From a virus, in IMG/VR virus record IMGVR_UViG_3300010885_034796, positions 1-49,081 of that record: DNA of 49,081 bases; one strand, given 5' to 3'. Within the stretch, counting starts at the first letter, position 1. Each line of letters starts with the position of its first letter. Of the stretch, positions 8,097 to 16,092 are shown in pieces. The notes beneath the pieces are model-generated. The model had not been told where the DNA came from. It did not search any database and was given only the letters and a program-made list of their open reading frames with translations. The position numbers and the translations under genes were made by a program.

Positions 8097-9449
8097 TTAA
8101 AGATTGAGACTCCAATATCCAGGAGAATACTCTCCATCTAATGCAATAACCCAATCGTCGCCAGTCCATCTTAGTTGTTTTCCAGTATATTTGTTTAAAA
8201 CATATTGTTGGCCGCTACCAACCGCAGTAAAATCAACTATCCAAGCACCATTTCTAAACATTATAATATCACCATATCTTGCAGTAATTTGTCCCCATGC
8301 AACACTTGGACCTAAGTCATGTAAAATTAAATATCTAGCACCATCTATTGGTTCTGGCAATCCACCGTCTACTGGATAATTATTTAATGGATGAATTACT
8401 GCATCTACGCCATCAAGTGTATTTGAAGGAAGACTACTTGGATCAATTTGCCATAATAATTGCGATGGATTATTTTGATCTATTTGTATTGTACCAAATA
8501 CGCTAGGGCCTTCTATATTATCTGATGTTTTGAGTATAAGTTGACTTGTGGCTGGTCTAATCTCGCCATATTGATGTATTAAATCTTTCCATATATATTC
8601 CATGTTATTAGAATCTATGGTTTTGCCATGTTCTCCTAATAATGTTATAATATTTCCGTTGACCTTAACAAAATGCATTCCAGGAGTAACGGCTCTTTGC
8701 GATAACATTGCTCCTGCATAAGTTGTATCGATTATTACATCTAATAATGGAGCAGTATCCGTAATATTGGCGATTATTTTGTTAATTATTTCTTGTCTTG
8801 TTAGAGTAGCTGGAGGAGATAACCAAATAGGTATTTCCAATGTAAGAGACATAATATCAATTTCGCTTTCAGAACCAACTGGTATGCTTCTTGACGAATG
8901 TGAAATATCTTTTATGTATACTGTGGTTAATGCGGTCCAGTCTAATGCATTTTGGCTATTCTGAATATCAAAGCTTGGGCACATAATCGTTAAAATTTGC
9001 TCTTCAAGTTGATATTTTTGATCAGTGTTTGAAGTCCAGAGATCAACTTTTATTTGCATAGTAAATGGAATTGGCATCAATCGTTTAACTGTATATCCTT
9101 GCCCTCTATCCGCCGTATATTGCCCAGTTACAGGGTCAATAGCCCGTTCAACAACTTGCATAGTATCAACGTGGTTTCTATTTTGCATTCGATCTTGATC
9201 GAAATTAACACCAGTTTGCCATACTGTGATAATTGGAACAGTAAGCAATGTATTGACCGATTGATTTCGTATAATATTAGCAACCATGCTATTAGTTGCA
9301 GCCATTCTGCATGGAACGGTCATTAAAGTTGGTGGATTTCCATTACTAGAACCCGCCATATATTGAAATCCAGAAAAAGCTCTTACAACCTGTTCTAAAA
9401 ATCTAACTTGTTGACGATCATAGAAGTAATCTAAACTTTGAATAGCCAT
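8097..9449 (-). CDS. 15: Tail sheath stabiliser/tail completion protein (T4 gp15-like) with C-terminal extension
   Basis: This 450-residue protein resembles T4 gp15, which caps the tail tube and sheath and joins tail to neck. Family-like pieces are LDYFYDRQQVRFLEQVVRAF near the start, VPCRMAATNSMVANIIRN, FTMQIKVDLWTSNTDQKYQLEEQIL, and MSLTLEIPIWLSPP near residue 210. T4 gp15 is 272 residues, so about 190 residues are extra. That tail contains YGDIIMFRNGAWIVDF and GKQLRWTGDDWVIAL, aromatic modules like those in the neighbouring gp14-like protein and the sheath. GTGGAG lies before the ATG and a late-type box lies upstream. Confidence 0.75.
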   Translation of the reverse strand: MAIQSLDYFYDRQQVRFLEQVVRAFSGFQYMAGSSNGNPPTLMTVPCRMAATNSMVANIIRNQSVNTLLTVPIITVWQTGVNFDQDRMQNRNHVDTMQVVERAIDPVTGQYTADRGQGYTVKRLMPIPFTMQIKVDLWTSNTDQKYQLEEQILTIMCPSFDIQNSQNALDWTALTTVYIKDISHSSRSIPVGSESEIDIMSLTLEIPIWLSPPATLTRQEIINKIIANITDTAPLLDVIIDTTYAGAMLSQRAVTPGMHFVKVNGNIITLLGEHGKTIDSNNMEYIWKDLIHQYGEIRPATSQLILKTSDNIEGPSVFGTIQIDQNNPSQLLWQIDPSSLPSNTLDGVDAVIHPLNNYPVDGGLPEPIDGARYLILHDLGPSVAWGQITARYGDIIMFRNGAWIVDFTAVGSGQQYVLNKYTGKQLRWTGDDWVIALDGEYSPGYWSLNL

Positions 9450-9471
9450 AATGCTCCACCTAATTATATTA

Positions 9472-9479
9472 TATTTATT
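9472..9479 (-). promoter_or_regulatory. T4-type late promoter box, AATAAATA
   Basis: On the minus strand AATAAATA is followed by a leader of about 22 bases that contains GGTGGAG before the gp15-like ATG. The first base of the box is off consensus. Confidence 0.4.
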
Positions 9480-9516
9480 GTTATAATATACTTAAACTAT
9501 TCAAATATTTTTTATA

Positions 9517-10485
9517 TTATTGAATGCCTTTTATTTTTTTCCACTTATCTATAAGAAATTTAATGAAATCTAATAACGACATATTATTTTTTCTCATAAA
9601 GTCTGCAACAATTACGGCATATTTATAATCGGAACTACTAGGCTTTTTCGCATTAAATAAATCAGTTGAAATAGACTTTTCTGCATCTTTTTCATTACCC
9701 CACTCTAAATCACGAGCAACATAATAAAGTAAATTGTGCAATTCTTTCGATGCCCGTTTAGTTAAATGGCTAGTATCATTTTTTTGTATGAGTTCTACAA
9801 TTCCAGACATAGTGGAATCTCTATTATGAAATTTCTTTAAACCTTTTTTGCCTTCAGATTCCCCATGACTCTTATAATATTCTTGATATCCCAGCATTTC
9901 ATCTTTTGTTCTAGTGTTTAAAGGAATTGATCCACTAATAATATTACTAGAATCGGCAACTGATATAGAGTTTCTTTTGTCTAAGAGCCTAAAAGAATCA
10001 CTATCATTATAAAGAAAGGTTTTAATATTGCTTTGTTTACCTAATATCAAAAGTTCTCTAACTCGTGGGCTTATTCTTTCATCAAATTTTGCTAAAAATA
10101 CATGGATTTCTTTAATAGCCGTATTAGGAATTATATTTTTTTTAGAAAAAACACGATCTTCTGATTCTCTATGTCGATCAGTTCTATCAAACCCAGACCA
10201 ATAGTCTATCGGCTTAACAATATAATTATTATTAAACCACGAACCATCTAAAACAAACATGACAGAACCTGGTCCAGAATATTTGCTATAATCGCCAAGC
10301 TTTGTTCTAGCTAAACTTAAAAAATACGGATGCCCCTTTGGTGCATACGATTCCTCGCTCTTATTACCGGCCACACTACTAAGTTCAAAATTTCCAGATT
10401 TCATTATACTTAATGCCGCCACAGGACCAGTATAATGATAAAGTATGGCAGAAGCAGCTTCGGTTAAAAAATCAGATATACGCAT
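9517..10485 (-). CDS. Possible ADP-ribosyltransferase-like protein with capsid-targeting N-terminus
   Basis: This 322-residue protein begins MRISDFLTE, a match to the T4 internal-protein targeting peptide with an (L/I)xE cleavage site after residue 9. Next comes ILYHYTGPVAALSIMKSG (His17-Tyr18), then YFLSLARTKLGDY, VMFVLDGSWF, IVKPIDYW and ESEDRVF (Glu109), then IKEIHVFL. This order suggests an ADP-ribosyltransferase fold with an H-Y-E-type triad, comparable in concept to T4 Alt, which is packed in the head and injected. The C-terminal half (160-322) is lysine-rich and unknown. There is no Shine-Dalgarno; TATAAATA plus five bases precedes the ATG. The fold call is by eye and tentative. Confidence 0.5.
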   Translation of the reverse strand: MRISDFLTEAASAILYHYTGPVAALSIMKSGNFELSSVAGNKSEESYAPKGHPYFLSLARTKLGDYSKYSGPGSVMFVLDGSWFNNNYIVKPIDYWSGFDRTDRHRESEDRVFSKKNIIPNTAIKEIHVFLAKFDERISPRVRELLILGKQSNIKTFLYNDSDSFRLLDKRNSISVADSSNIISGSIPLNTRTKDEMLGYQEYYKSHGESEGKKGLKKFHNRDSTMSGIVELIQKNDTSHLTKRASKELHNLLYYVARDLEWGNEKDAEKSISTDLFNAKKPSSSDYKYAVIVADFMRKNNMSLLDFIKFLIDKWKKIKGIQ

Positions 10486-10489
10486 AATG

Positions 10490-11044
10490 TTATTTATATA
10501 TTCTGAATAATGGCGTTTCTCTTACCAAATTTGTAGAAGAAGTATCAGATGATATTGATATATTTGAATTTCTTTTTTTCCAACAATAATTACTATATTC
10601 AGTTTTTGTCATACGAGACATAGCAGGCAATCCGAATATTCTTGGATCAATAAACTTACTAAAAACAGTATCTATCCAAACTCCACCATTATCAGGAAAC
10701 CAAAGGGCTGTTCCAGTTTTAATTTCTAAATTTCCATTGCGATCTAAAATGAGATAGATGTTTTCACCTCGCCATTCTTTTAAATGCCCTAATCCATCCG
10801 GAACAACGCCATCGACAACATATTTTGATATATATTCCAATGCTTTTGCGTTAATTAATGCATCTTCATCGCCTTTAACTAACGATATTTTATATTCTTT
10901 CAATGCCTTCTTATACCAAGGCAACGGAACTTTACTATTATCAATATCTTCTTCAGACAACTCTCTAATATTAGAGATTAATTCAGCTATTTTTGGCTTT
11001 CTGGTAGCTTCAAACAAAAGAAGTTCTTTTAGTGATCTCGTCAT
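10490..11044 (-). CDS. Unknown protein with probable capsid-targeting N-terminus
   Basis: This 184-residue protein starts MTRSLKELLLFE followed by ATRKP, which fits a targeting peptide with an LxE cut after residue 12. The rest is unfamiliar: an acidic helical stretch (residues 20-75), then a beta-rich part with GENIYLILDRNGNLEIKTG, and a basic, serine-rich C-terminus. Its ATG overlaps the stop codon of the gp14-like gene (TAATG), so translation is coupled. It sits four bases upstream of the ADP-ribosyltransferase-like gene. Confidence 0.65.
   Translation of the reverse strand: MTRSLKELLLFEATRKPKIAELISNIRELSEEDIDNSKVPLPWYKKALKEYKISLVKGDEDALINAKALEYISKYVVDGVVPDGLGHLKEWRGENIYLILDRNGNLEIKTGTALWFPDNGGVWIDTVFSKFIDPRIFGLPAMSRMTKTEYSNYCWKKRNSNISISSDTSSTNLVRETPLFRIYK
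10491..10498 (-). promoter_or_regulatory. Late promoter box TATAAATA placed for a leaderless mRNA
   Basis: On the minus strand TATAAATA is followed by ACATT and then the ATG at 10485. The box overlaps the last codons and stop of the upstream gene. By T4 spacing, transcription would start at the A of ATG. Confidence 0.65.
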
Positions 11045-12120
11045 TAAAAATCTGCTCTAGCTGTAACCGCATTTGATAGATATTGGCGAGTATTTTGAAC
11101 TGTTCCATCATTTAATGTAAATGTCGAATTACTATTGATAAAATCATAAAGCAATCTATGCGCAGCAGTCCATTCTTGCTGTCTATAATTAACTTCTTGA
11201 ATTTGCCAGCCAGATTGAATTTTCAAAAATAAAGTACTAGGAGAATAATCAGTTCTAAGGAACCAATCACCAATTTTAGGATTTAATGGAAAACTTGTTC
11301 CAGATTGTAATAGCTTTCCCTCTCCATTTGGCGGAATCCCATCTCCTGCAAAAATCCAAGGATTCATATTACCCATCTGATCTCCTGGCATAATCCAGAA
11401 TTGCTGAGTTTCAAAGTTTCTATGAACAAAATTGGCTCTAGCAGCATCAACTATCGCATTATTGATATTATTTTCAACGGCAATAGTAGACATTATGTCA
11501 CCAAGTGTTCCCAAATCATTAAGACCCAGAGGATCACTCGCTTGTTTATTAAGAATATCCGAAAATTCTTGGCTAGCCGTCATCGGAGCACATTTTATTC
11601 GCCAAATATGTTGAAACCATGTTGCCGAATATCCATCAGATGCCCAACTAGCATCTTCAACCACATAAAACGCATTTATAGGAACACCATCTTCTGGTTT
11701 TTGATCATCTCTTCTATGTGGAAGCTCTATAACATCACCAGAGATAATACGACGGCCACAAGATGCCACCATGTCATTTAAATGAATTTCAATAAAAATT
11801 GTATCATTAGTAAGCATTAAACCAAATTGGCTTAAATTGAAGTCAATATCATTAACATTGTATATTCCGCGCAATTCTCTAACGATTGGCTCATATGCTC
11901 GGTCGCGATTTTCTAATAATAATGTATCTTGAATTGCAAGTATGCCACCATCCATTATAGAAGAATTTGCAATTCCACTTTCTGTTTGATCATATATGCC
12001 TTTATATAGATGAACATATAATCCCGTACCGGATGCACCAAAAAACTCAGATATCGTTCTATCAAAGAATCGATAATCTTTTCCACGAATTCCATTATTC
12101 CAAATAGATAATCTAGCCAT
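11044..12120 (-). CDS. 14: Neck protein (T4 gp14-like) with C-terminal extension
   Basis: This 358-residue protein resembles T4 gp14, part of the head-tail connector. Recognisable pieces are LRGIYNVNDIDFNLSQFGLMLTND, SGDVIELPH and AFYVVEDASWASDGYS...WFQHIWRIKC, then QEFSDIL. T4 gp14 is 256 residues; the last 120 residues here form an extra part with GDWFLRTDYSPSTLFLKIQSGW, a Trp/Asp module also seen in other tail proteins of this window. There is no Shine-Dalgarno; TCTAAATA and five bases precede the ATG. The gp13-like partner is on the opposite strand at 13.9-14.7 kb. Confidence 0.65.
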   Translation of the reverse strand: MARLSIWNNGIRGKDYRFFDRTISEFFGASGTGLYVHLYKGIYDQTESGIANSSIMDGGILAIQDTLLLENRDRAYEPIVRELRGIYNVNDIDFNLSQFGLMLTNDTIFIEIHLNDMVASCGRRIISGDVIELPHRRDDQKPEDGVPINAFYVVEDASWASDGYSATWFQHIWRIKCAPMTASQEFSDILNKQASDPLGLNDLGTLGDIMSTIAVENNINNAIVDAARANFVHRNFETQQFWIMPGDQMGNMNPWIFAGDGIPPNGEGKLLQSGTSFPLNPKIGDWFLRTDYSPSTLFLKIQSGWQIQEVNYRQQEWTAAHRLLYDFINSNSTFTLNDGTVQNTRQYLSNAVTARADF

Positions 12121-12125
12121 ATAAC

Positions 12126-12133
12126 TATTTAGA
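12126..12133 (-). promoter_or_regulatory. Late promoter box TCTAAATA placed for a leaderless gp14-like mRNA
   Basis: On the minus strand TCTAAATA is followed by GTTAT and then the ATG at 12120. The box begins directly after the T run of the upstream terminator. Confidence 0.6.
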
Positions 12134-12164
12134 AAAAAAAGCCCGCCAATTTCTTAGCGGGCTT
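12133..12164 (-). terminator. Rho-independent terminator after the Gly/Ser-rich virion gene
   Basis: On the minus strand the stem AAGCCCGC/GCGGGCTT is followed by eight T. It insulates the gp14-like unit from upstream transcription. Confidence 0.85.
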
Positions 12165-12188
12165 CTCATCGTCTAATTATATTATAAA

Positions 12189-13340
12189 TTAGGCATTATC
12201 AATTTTTACAGAACTTCCTGCGGTAGGATTACCGAAAGTCCATTTAACTAATGTATGATCTGCAAATTGAGTTCCAGTGTTCTGAATCAATAAAGCATGA
12301 TTTGAGGTAACCTTCATAACCCAATATGTTCCACCAGCGCTATCAGTTGCATTGATTGACATTTCTCCAGCAACTGCGGGAGTACGTGAAACCAATTGGC
12401 AAACCCCAGTACCTTCGTATGTTTCAACGCGGTAGCGCTTTGTGCTAATTTGCTTAACTGCATCAGCAACCTTAACACTTGAACCAACCATAGCATTAAC
12501 CAAGATTGCATTTGCCTGATCGCTAGTCAAAACCGAAGTTGCGGCTGCACCCGCTGGAGAGAAAGTAATTGCAGCATCGGCAACGCTGAGATATCCGCTA
12601 CCTTTTTCAGTAACAGTAATTGCAGAAACACCATAAGAAACATTTAGTGTAGCGCCAGTTCCGGCTCCACCAGTGGTGCTTGATGCACTATTAGATACAG
12701 TAGTATATGAACCACCATTAGCCACGCTAACTGAATTAACACCCCAAGTAAGAGTAAATCTTGCGCCATTACCATTGTTATCAACTGGGCCATTGTATGT
12801 TCTTGCGCCCGTAACTGATGATGGTGGATTAGCTCCAGCCCATACACCTTGTTGAAGTACAGTGAAAGTGGCAACGCCATTTCCACCAGTAACTGTATCA
12901 ACGCGGATTTTTAGAGGAACAGTCCAACGAGCATCGACTGAGCTATCAAACCAGATTTCATCTTTCGCGCCGCCAGATACGTCATAGGCAGAACCACCGG
13001 CTGTAAGAGATGGTGCGCCGACAGTTATAAGAGAAGTAACTTGAAAAGTTGCAGCAGAGCCAGTTCCACCAACTGCGGTAATAACATCATTATATCCATA
13101 ACCGAAGCCACTAGAAGTCGTTACAGCGCTTACCGCTCTACCAACTACTGAACCAGTAGCACCAACTCCAGGCAATTCTGGAATACTGAAAGCTGCGGTC
13201 GGCAATGCACGCAAATACGAACCTGCGGTATTAATTGTTACACTAGAAACACCTTCTCCACCCATTCCATTGTCAGAATTAGTGCTAGTTGATCCTTTAT
13301 TATAATTACCAAAATATTTTTGATTTAACGGTCTACCCAT
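12189..13340 (-). CDS. Gly/Ser/Thr-rich repeat virion protein
   Basis: The protein is 383 residues from the ATG at 13340, which has AAGGAG eight bases upstream; the frame runs 15 codons further but without a ribosome site. It starts MGRPLNQKYFGNYNKGS. The body holds at least three repeats of about 60-80 residues built on GVSSVTINTAGSYL, GVNSVSVANGGSYTT and GVSAITVTEKGSGYLSV, followed by Ala/Gly-rich strands. Such beta-rich repeats are common in phage fibres and decoration proteins. The C-terminal 120 residues (VKQISTKRYRVETYEGTG...YWVMKVTSNHALLIQNTG) form a distinct compact domain. It lies among neck genes and has its own terminator. Confidence 0.7.
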   Translation of the reverse strand: MGRPLNQKYFGNYNKGSTSTNSDNGMGGEGVSSVTINTAGSYLRALPTAAFSIPELPGVGATGSVVGRAVSAVTTSSGFGYGYNDVITAVGGTGSAATFQVTSLITVGAPSLTAGGSAYDVSGGAKDEIWFDSSVDARWTVPLKIRVDTVTGGNGVATFTVLQQGVWAGANPPSSVTGARTYNGPVDNNGNGARFTLTWGVNSVSVANGGSYTTVSNSASSTTGGAGTGATLNVSYGVSAITVTEKGSGYLSVADAAITFSPAGAAATSVLTSDQANAILVNAMVGSSVKVADAVKQISTKRYRVETYEGTGVCQLVSRTPAVAGEMSINATDSAGGTYWVMKVTSNHALLIQNTGTQFADHTLVKWTFGNPTAGSSVKIDNA

Positions 13341-13399
13341 AATTTTACTCCTTGGCGTTCTAGGCCATACGCGATGCCAATTCATCGCATAATATAAAT

Positions 13400-13407
13400 T
13401 ATTTATG
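13400..13407 (-). promoter_or_regulatory. T4-type late promoter box, CATAAATA
   Basis: On the minus strand CATAAATA lies about 60 bases upstream of the ATG at 13340. It is divergent from the plus-strand box at 13457. Confidence 0.45.
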
Positions 13408-13456
13408 CTATATTAGACATCCATTGAAATAGCATAAAATTAATAGAATGATATTT

Positions 13457-13464
13457 GATAAATA
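13457..13464 (+). promoter_or_regulatory. T4-type late promoter box, GATAAATA
   Basis: GATAAATA is followed by 24 bases that contain TTGGAAAA before the ATG at 13489. Confidence 0.5.
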
Positions 13465-13488
13465 TTAAAAAATTGTTTGGAAAATGCT

Positions 13489-13860
13489 ATGAAAATTAGT
13501 GACTTTATCTATTTTACTGAAAGCTTTAATCAGTTTATTTCAGAAGAAACCCTAAATGGCGATGCATTCTTTGAAAAATATGGTTGGTTAGAAATTAATG
13601 ACATATTAGTTGAAGCAGAATATCAAGGACGAAAAGTTACCTTGAATAAACCAACTAGAACACCCAGTGGCCCAAAAAAGTTCTCAGTATATGTAAAAAA
13701 TGCTAAAGGCAACGTAGTTAAAGTCAATTTTGGTGATCCAAATATGACAATTAAGAAAAGATTCCCCAAACATCGTAAGAGTTATCGCGCAAGACATCAT
13801 TGCGATACTAACCCAGGACCAAAATGGAAAGCAAACTATTGGTCTTGCCGAAATTGGTAG
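13489..13860 (+). CDS. Conserved phage virion/internal protein with YWSC C-terminus
   Basis: The protein has 123 residues. The frame opens at a TTG at 13477, but the GGAAAA there serves the ATG at 13489. The N-terminus MKISDFIYFTESFNQFISE looks like a capsid-targeting peptide; ISE (residue 19) and LVE (near residue 42, ILVE before AEYQGRKV) are candidate cut sites. The rest is basic and conserved in style: GRKVTLNKPTRTPSGPKKFSV, NVVKVNFGDPNM, RARHHCD and a final YWSCRNW, with three Cys and a His that could bind metal. I recall this C-terminal pattern from many tailed-phage genomes without a proven function. It is directly upstream of the gp13-like gene. Confidence 0.65.
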   Translation: MKISDFIYFTESFNQFISEETLNGDAFFEKYGWLEINDILVEAEYQGRKVTLNKPTRTPSGPKKFSVYVKNAKGNVVKVNFGDPNMTIKKRFPKHRKSYRARHHCDTNPGPKWKANYWSCRNW

Positions 13861-13868
13861 CCTAAATA
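13861..13868 (+). promoter_or_regulatory. Late promoter box CCTAAATA before the gp13-like gene
   Basis: CCTAAATA begins right after the preceding stop codon. A 22-base leader with GGAG precedes the ATG at 13891. Confidence 0.45.
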
Positions 13869-13890
13869 CTCTTAATAATGGAGATATTAC

Positions 13891-14655
13891 ATGACCGCCA
13901 CCATAACAAAACGCCAGCGTTTGACTAACGAAATTGAAATCATCTTGGGTGGATCGATTGTAGATGTTGAATTAGACCCAGCCGATTATGATTTGGCTAT
14001 AACATTGGCGGTGGATCGTTATCGTCAACGATCAGGAAATTCTATTGAAGAAGCCTTCGTTTTCCTAGATGTTCAACCAGATGTAGCCACTTATACATTG
14101 CCTGGAGAAATTCAAGAAGTCCGTTCAGTATATAGAAATGTTCTTGGTAATTCTGGTGGTGCCGCTATTGACCCTTTCAGTTTGGCATTTACCAATAATA
14201 TCTATATGATTCAAAATCCCGCGCAGTTAGGGACAACTGGTGCAGGATTATTGGCAACATATGATGCTGCCATGCAATATCAATCATTGATTGGTAGAAT
14301 GTTTGGTAGAGATGTTCAATTTACATGGGATGCTGCTACTAAAAAGATTACATTCCATCGTAGATTTGGTGCTGTAGAAAACGTTGGTTTACACGTTTAC
14401 AATACTAGACCAGAAGAAATCCTTTTTGATGATGTTTATGCCAAACCATGGTTACGTAGTATGGCTGTTGCACAAGCAAAAATGATTCTTGGTCAAGGAA
14501 GAGGGAAGTATAATACCCTAGCAGGCCCACAAGGCGGCATTACGTTAAATGGTAATGAATTAAAGCAAGAAGCACAAAATGAAATTACTCTATTGGACGA
14601 AGAGTTAAGAAATCTTATTGATCAATCAGCGGGATATGGCTTTATAATCGGTTAA
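13891..14655 (+). CDS. 13: Neck protein (T4 gp13-like)
   Basis: This 254-residue protein is the likely connector partner of gp14. Signature pieces are LDPADYDLAITLAVDRYRQRSGNS near residue 30, FLDVQPDVATYTLPGEIQEVRSVYR, and the C-terminal KPWLRSMAVAQAKMILGQGRGKY...AGPQGGITLNGNELKQEAQNEI, which is highly typical of T4-like gp13 proteins. T4 gp13 is 309 residues. GGAG lies nine bases upstream of the ATG. It is on the plus strand, whereas gp14 and gp15 are on the minus strand, so the T4 operon is split. Its stop overlaps the stop of the convergent AbrB-like gene. Confidence 0.8.
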   Translation: MTATITKRQRLTNEIEIILGGSIVDVELDPADYDLAITLAVDRYRQRSGNSIEEAFVFLDVQPDVATYTLPGEIQEVRSVYRNVLGNSGGAAIDPFSLAFTNNIYMIQNPAQLGTTGAGLLATYDAAMQYQSLIGRMFGRDVQFTWDAATKKITFHRRFGAVENVGLHVYNTRPEEILFDDVYAKPWLRSMAVAQAKMILGQGRGKYNTLAGPQGGITLNGNELKQEAQNEITLLDEELRNLIDQSAGYGFIIG

Positions 14656-14804
14656 ATTGGTTTCTTTTTGATTTCAATACGATTATCAATAAATTCCCAT
14701 ATAATTTCATCACCTTCAGAAAGATTCATCTTATCGAGAATTTCTTGAGGAATTTCAATTATACCATCTCCGGTTTCTGGGTCTTCTTTCATGGTAACTA
14801 TCAT
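14652..14804 (-). CDS. AbrB/SpoVT/MazE-like swapped-hairpin protein
   Basis: This 50-residue protein begins MIVTMKEDPETGDG and contains GIIEIPQEILDKMNLSEGDEIIWEF, then RIEIKKKPI. The order (strand, IPxEIL helix, GDEI turn, strands) is the AbrB-type DNA-binding fold found in transition-state regulators and toxin antitoxins. AAGGAG is five bases upstream of the ATG. It ends tail-to-tail with gp13 and lies three genes deep in the GMP reductase operon, overlapping neighbours tightly. No toxin partner is adjacent, so a transcription regulator or a lone antitoxin is possible. Confidence 0.7.
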   Translation of the reverse strand: MIVTMKEDPETGDGIIEIPQEILDKMNLSEGDEIIWEFIDNRIEIKKKPI

Positions 14805-14806
14805 GT

Positions 14807-14905
14807 TCACTCCTTATCTGATAGAAAGTTTTTAATCGCTATCACAAGAACCATCAGCATACCACCAATAATTGATATATACGGGGCGGCATCTTGGAAT
14901 TCCAC
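14807..14905 (-). CDS. Tiny single-pass membrane protein
   Basis: This 32-residue frame starts with GTG two bases after the GMP reductase stop, with AGGA seven to eight bases before it, and its stop is two bases from the AbrB-like ATG. The sequence VEFQDAAPYISIIGG then MLMVLVIAI and KNFLSDKE has one membrane helix with an acidic N-terminus and a charged C-terminus. The tight packing supports it as a real gene; the function is unknown. Confidence 0.5.
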   Translation of the reverse strand: MEFQDAAPYISIIGGMLMVLVIAIKNFLSDKE

Positions 14906-14907
14906 GG

Positions 14908-15990
14908 TTATTTTCCTAAACTTGTGTTTAGTATTTTATTAACGCGGATGAAAGTGGTTCGCTTTGCTATTTCTTTTAGGTGCTCTGCGCCGATGTAACT
15001 CATTGTAGAACGAAGACCGCCTAAAAACTCTTCAACCGTGTTACAAACTGTTCCCCTATAAGGAACCCTAACCACTCTACCTTCTGCGGCCCTATACTTT
15101 GCTCTTCCGCCATAATATTTGTCCATGGCTTCGTGGCTAGCCATTCCATAAAACTTGGTATGCCAGCTATCTTTGCCTTCATCTGGCAACTCTTTGACCA
15201 TTATCCCAGCAGAATCATAAACTTCCCCGCCACATTCTTTGTGTCCAGAAAGAACTCCGCCCATCATGATGAAATCTGCCCCTGCACCAAAGGCTTTTCC
15301 CAAATCTCCTGGATGAACAATGCCACCATCTGCGCAAATATGCCCCTTAAGGCCATGAGCCGCATCAGCGCAATCGATAATAGCCGTAAGCTGCGGAACA
15401 CCAACGCCAGCAACCCGCCGCGTTAAGCAACCGCTTCCTGGGCCGACGCCAACTTTGACGATATCAACCCCTGCAAGGATCAAAGCCTCGGTCATTTCTC
15501 CGGTGCAGACATTTCCTGCCATAATAATGGTTTCAGGATTATCATTTCGAACTCTTTTAATAAAATCAATGAACTTTTCCAAATATGCACTCGGAACGTC
15601 TACACAAAGCATGGCTCCTAAAGTTTTTGGATCATTTTCTAGAGAAATAAACTTATCATAATCTTCTTCTCTCATTCCAATCGACACAAAATATCTATTT
15701 TGTTGATTTTTGCTGTTTGCCTTAGCGACAAACTCTTGTAATTCATTAAAATGATAATGTTTATGGAGTGCAGTTACCATATCATATTCAGATAATGCTT
15801 TTTGCATTTCGAAGGTAGCAACTGAATCCATATTTGCCGCAATTATTGGGACACCTGTCCATTCTTTTTGGCTATTTTTGAACTTAAACGTTCTGGTAAT
15901 ATTTACGTCAGAACGACTGGATAAAATTGATCGCTTTGGTTTAATCAAAACATCATCAAAATCGAGACTGATATTTTCTTCGATTTGCAT
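14908..15990 (-). CDS. guaC: GMP reductase
   Basis: This 360-residue enzyme reduces GMP to IMP with NADPH. It starts with LDFDDVLIKPKRS, as GMP reductase and IMPDH do, then PIIAANMDSVATFEMQ. The catalytic cysteine loop is GVGPGSGCLTRRVAGVG (Cys188), with ICADGGIVHPGD, GADFIMMGG and FYGMASHEAM following. The C-terminus YRAAEGRVVRVPYRGTV...GGLRSTMSYIGA...KRTTFIRV is specific to GMP reductase rather than IMPDH, and there is no CBS insert. It heads a minus-strand operon with the small membrane and AbrB-like genes. It probably shifts host guanine nucleotides to IMP/AMP during infection, together with the adenylate kinase; that is inference. Confidence 0.88.
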   Translation of the reverse strand: MQIEENISLDFDDVLIKPKRSILSSRSDVNITRTFKFKNSQKEWTGVPIIAANMDSVATFEMQKALSEYDMVTALHKHYHFNELQEFVAKANSKNQQNRYFVSIGMREEDYDKFISLENDPKTLGAMLCVDVPSAYLEKFIDFIKRVRNDNPETIIMAGNVCTGEMTEALILAGVDIVKVGVGPGSGCLTRRVAGVGVPQLTAIIDCADAAHGLKGHICADGGIVHPGDLGKAFGAGADFIMMGGVLSGHKECGGEVYDSAGIMVKELPDEGKDSWHTKFYGMASHEAMDKYYGGRAKYRAAEGRVVRVPYRGTVCNTVEEFLGGLRSTMSYIGAEHLKEIAKRTTFIRVNKILNTSLGK

Positions 15991-16019
15991 GGCATGGTTC
16001 TCTAAAAAGATTGAACCTT

Positions 16020-16049
16020 ATCTTAGCACACGTATAAGCCATTTGACAA
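16020..16049 (-). promoter_or_regulatory. Sigma70-like promoter for the guaC operon
   Basis: On the minus strand TTGTCA, an 18-base spacer and TAAGAT lie about 30 bases before the guaC start. Its -35 overlaps the divergent plus-strand -35 at 16043. Confidence 0.5.
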
Positions 16050-16070
16050 AATTATCGTTGCTGATATCGT
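16043..16070 (+). promoter_or_regulatory. Sigma70-like promoter, divergent from guaC
   Basis: TTGACA, a 16-base spacer and TATCGT precede a strong GGAGGG site and the ATG at 16093. Confidence 0.5.
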
Positions 16071-16092
16071 TAAAAAAACGGAGGGAATCAAA

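Noticed and set aside
13341-13385. Longer start for the Gly/Ser-rich virion gene
   Set aside because: AAGGAG lies inside this extension and serves the ATG at 13340.
14908-15990. IMP dehydrogenase instead of GMP reductase
   Set aside because: There is no CBS insert, the length is 360 residues and the C-terminal sequence (YRAAEG, KRTTFIRV) is that of GMP reductase.
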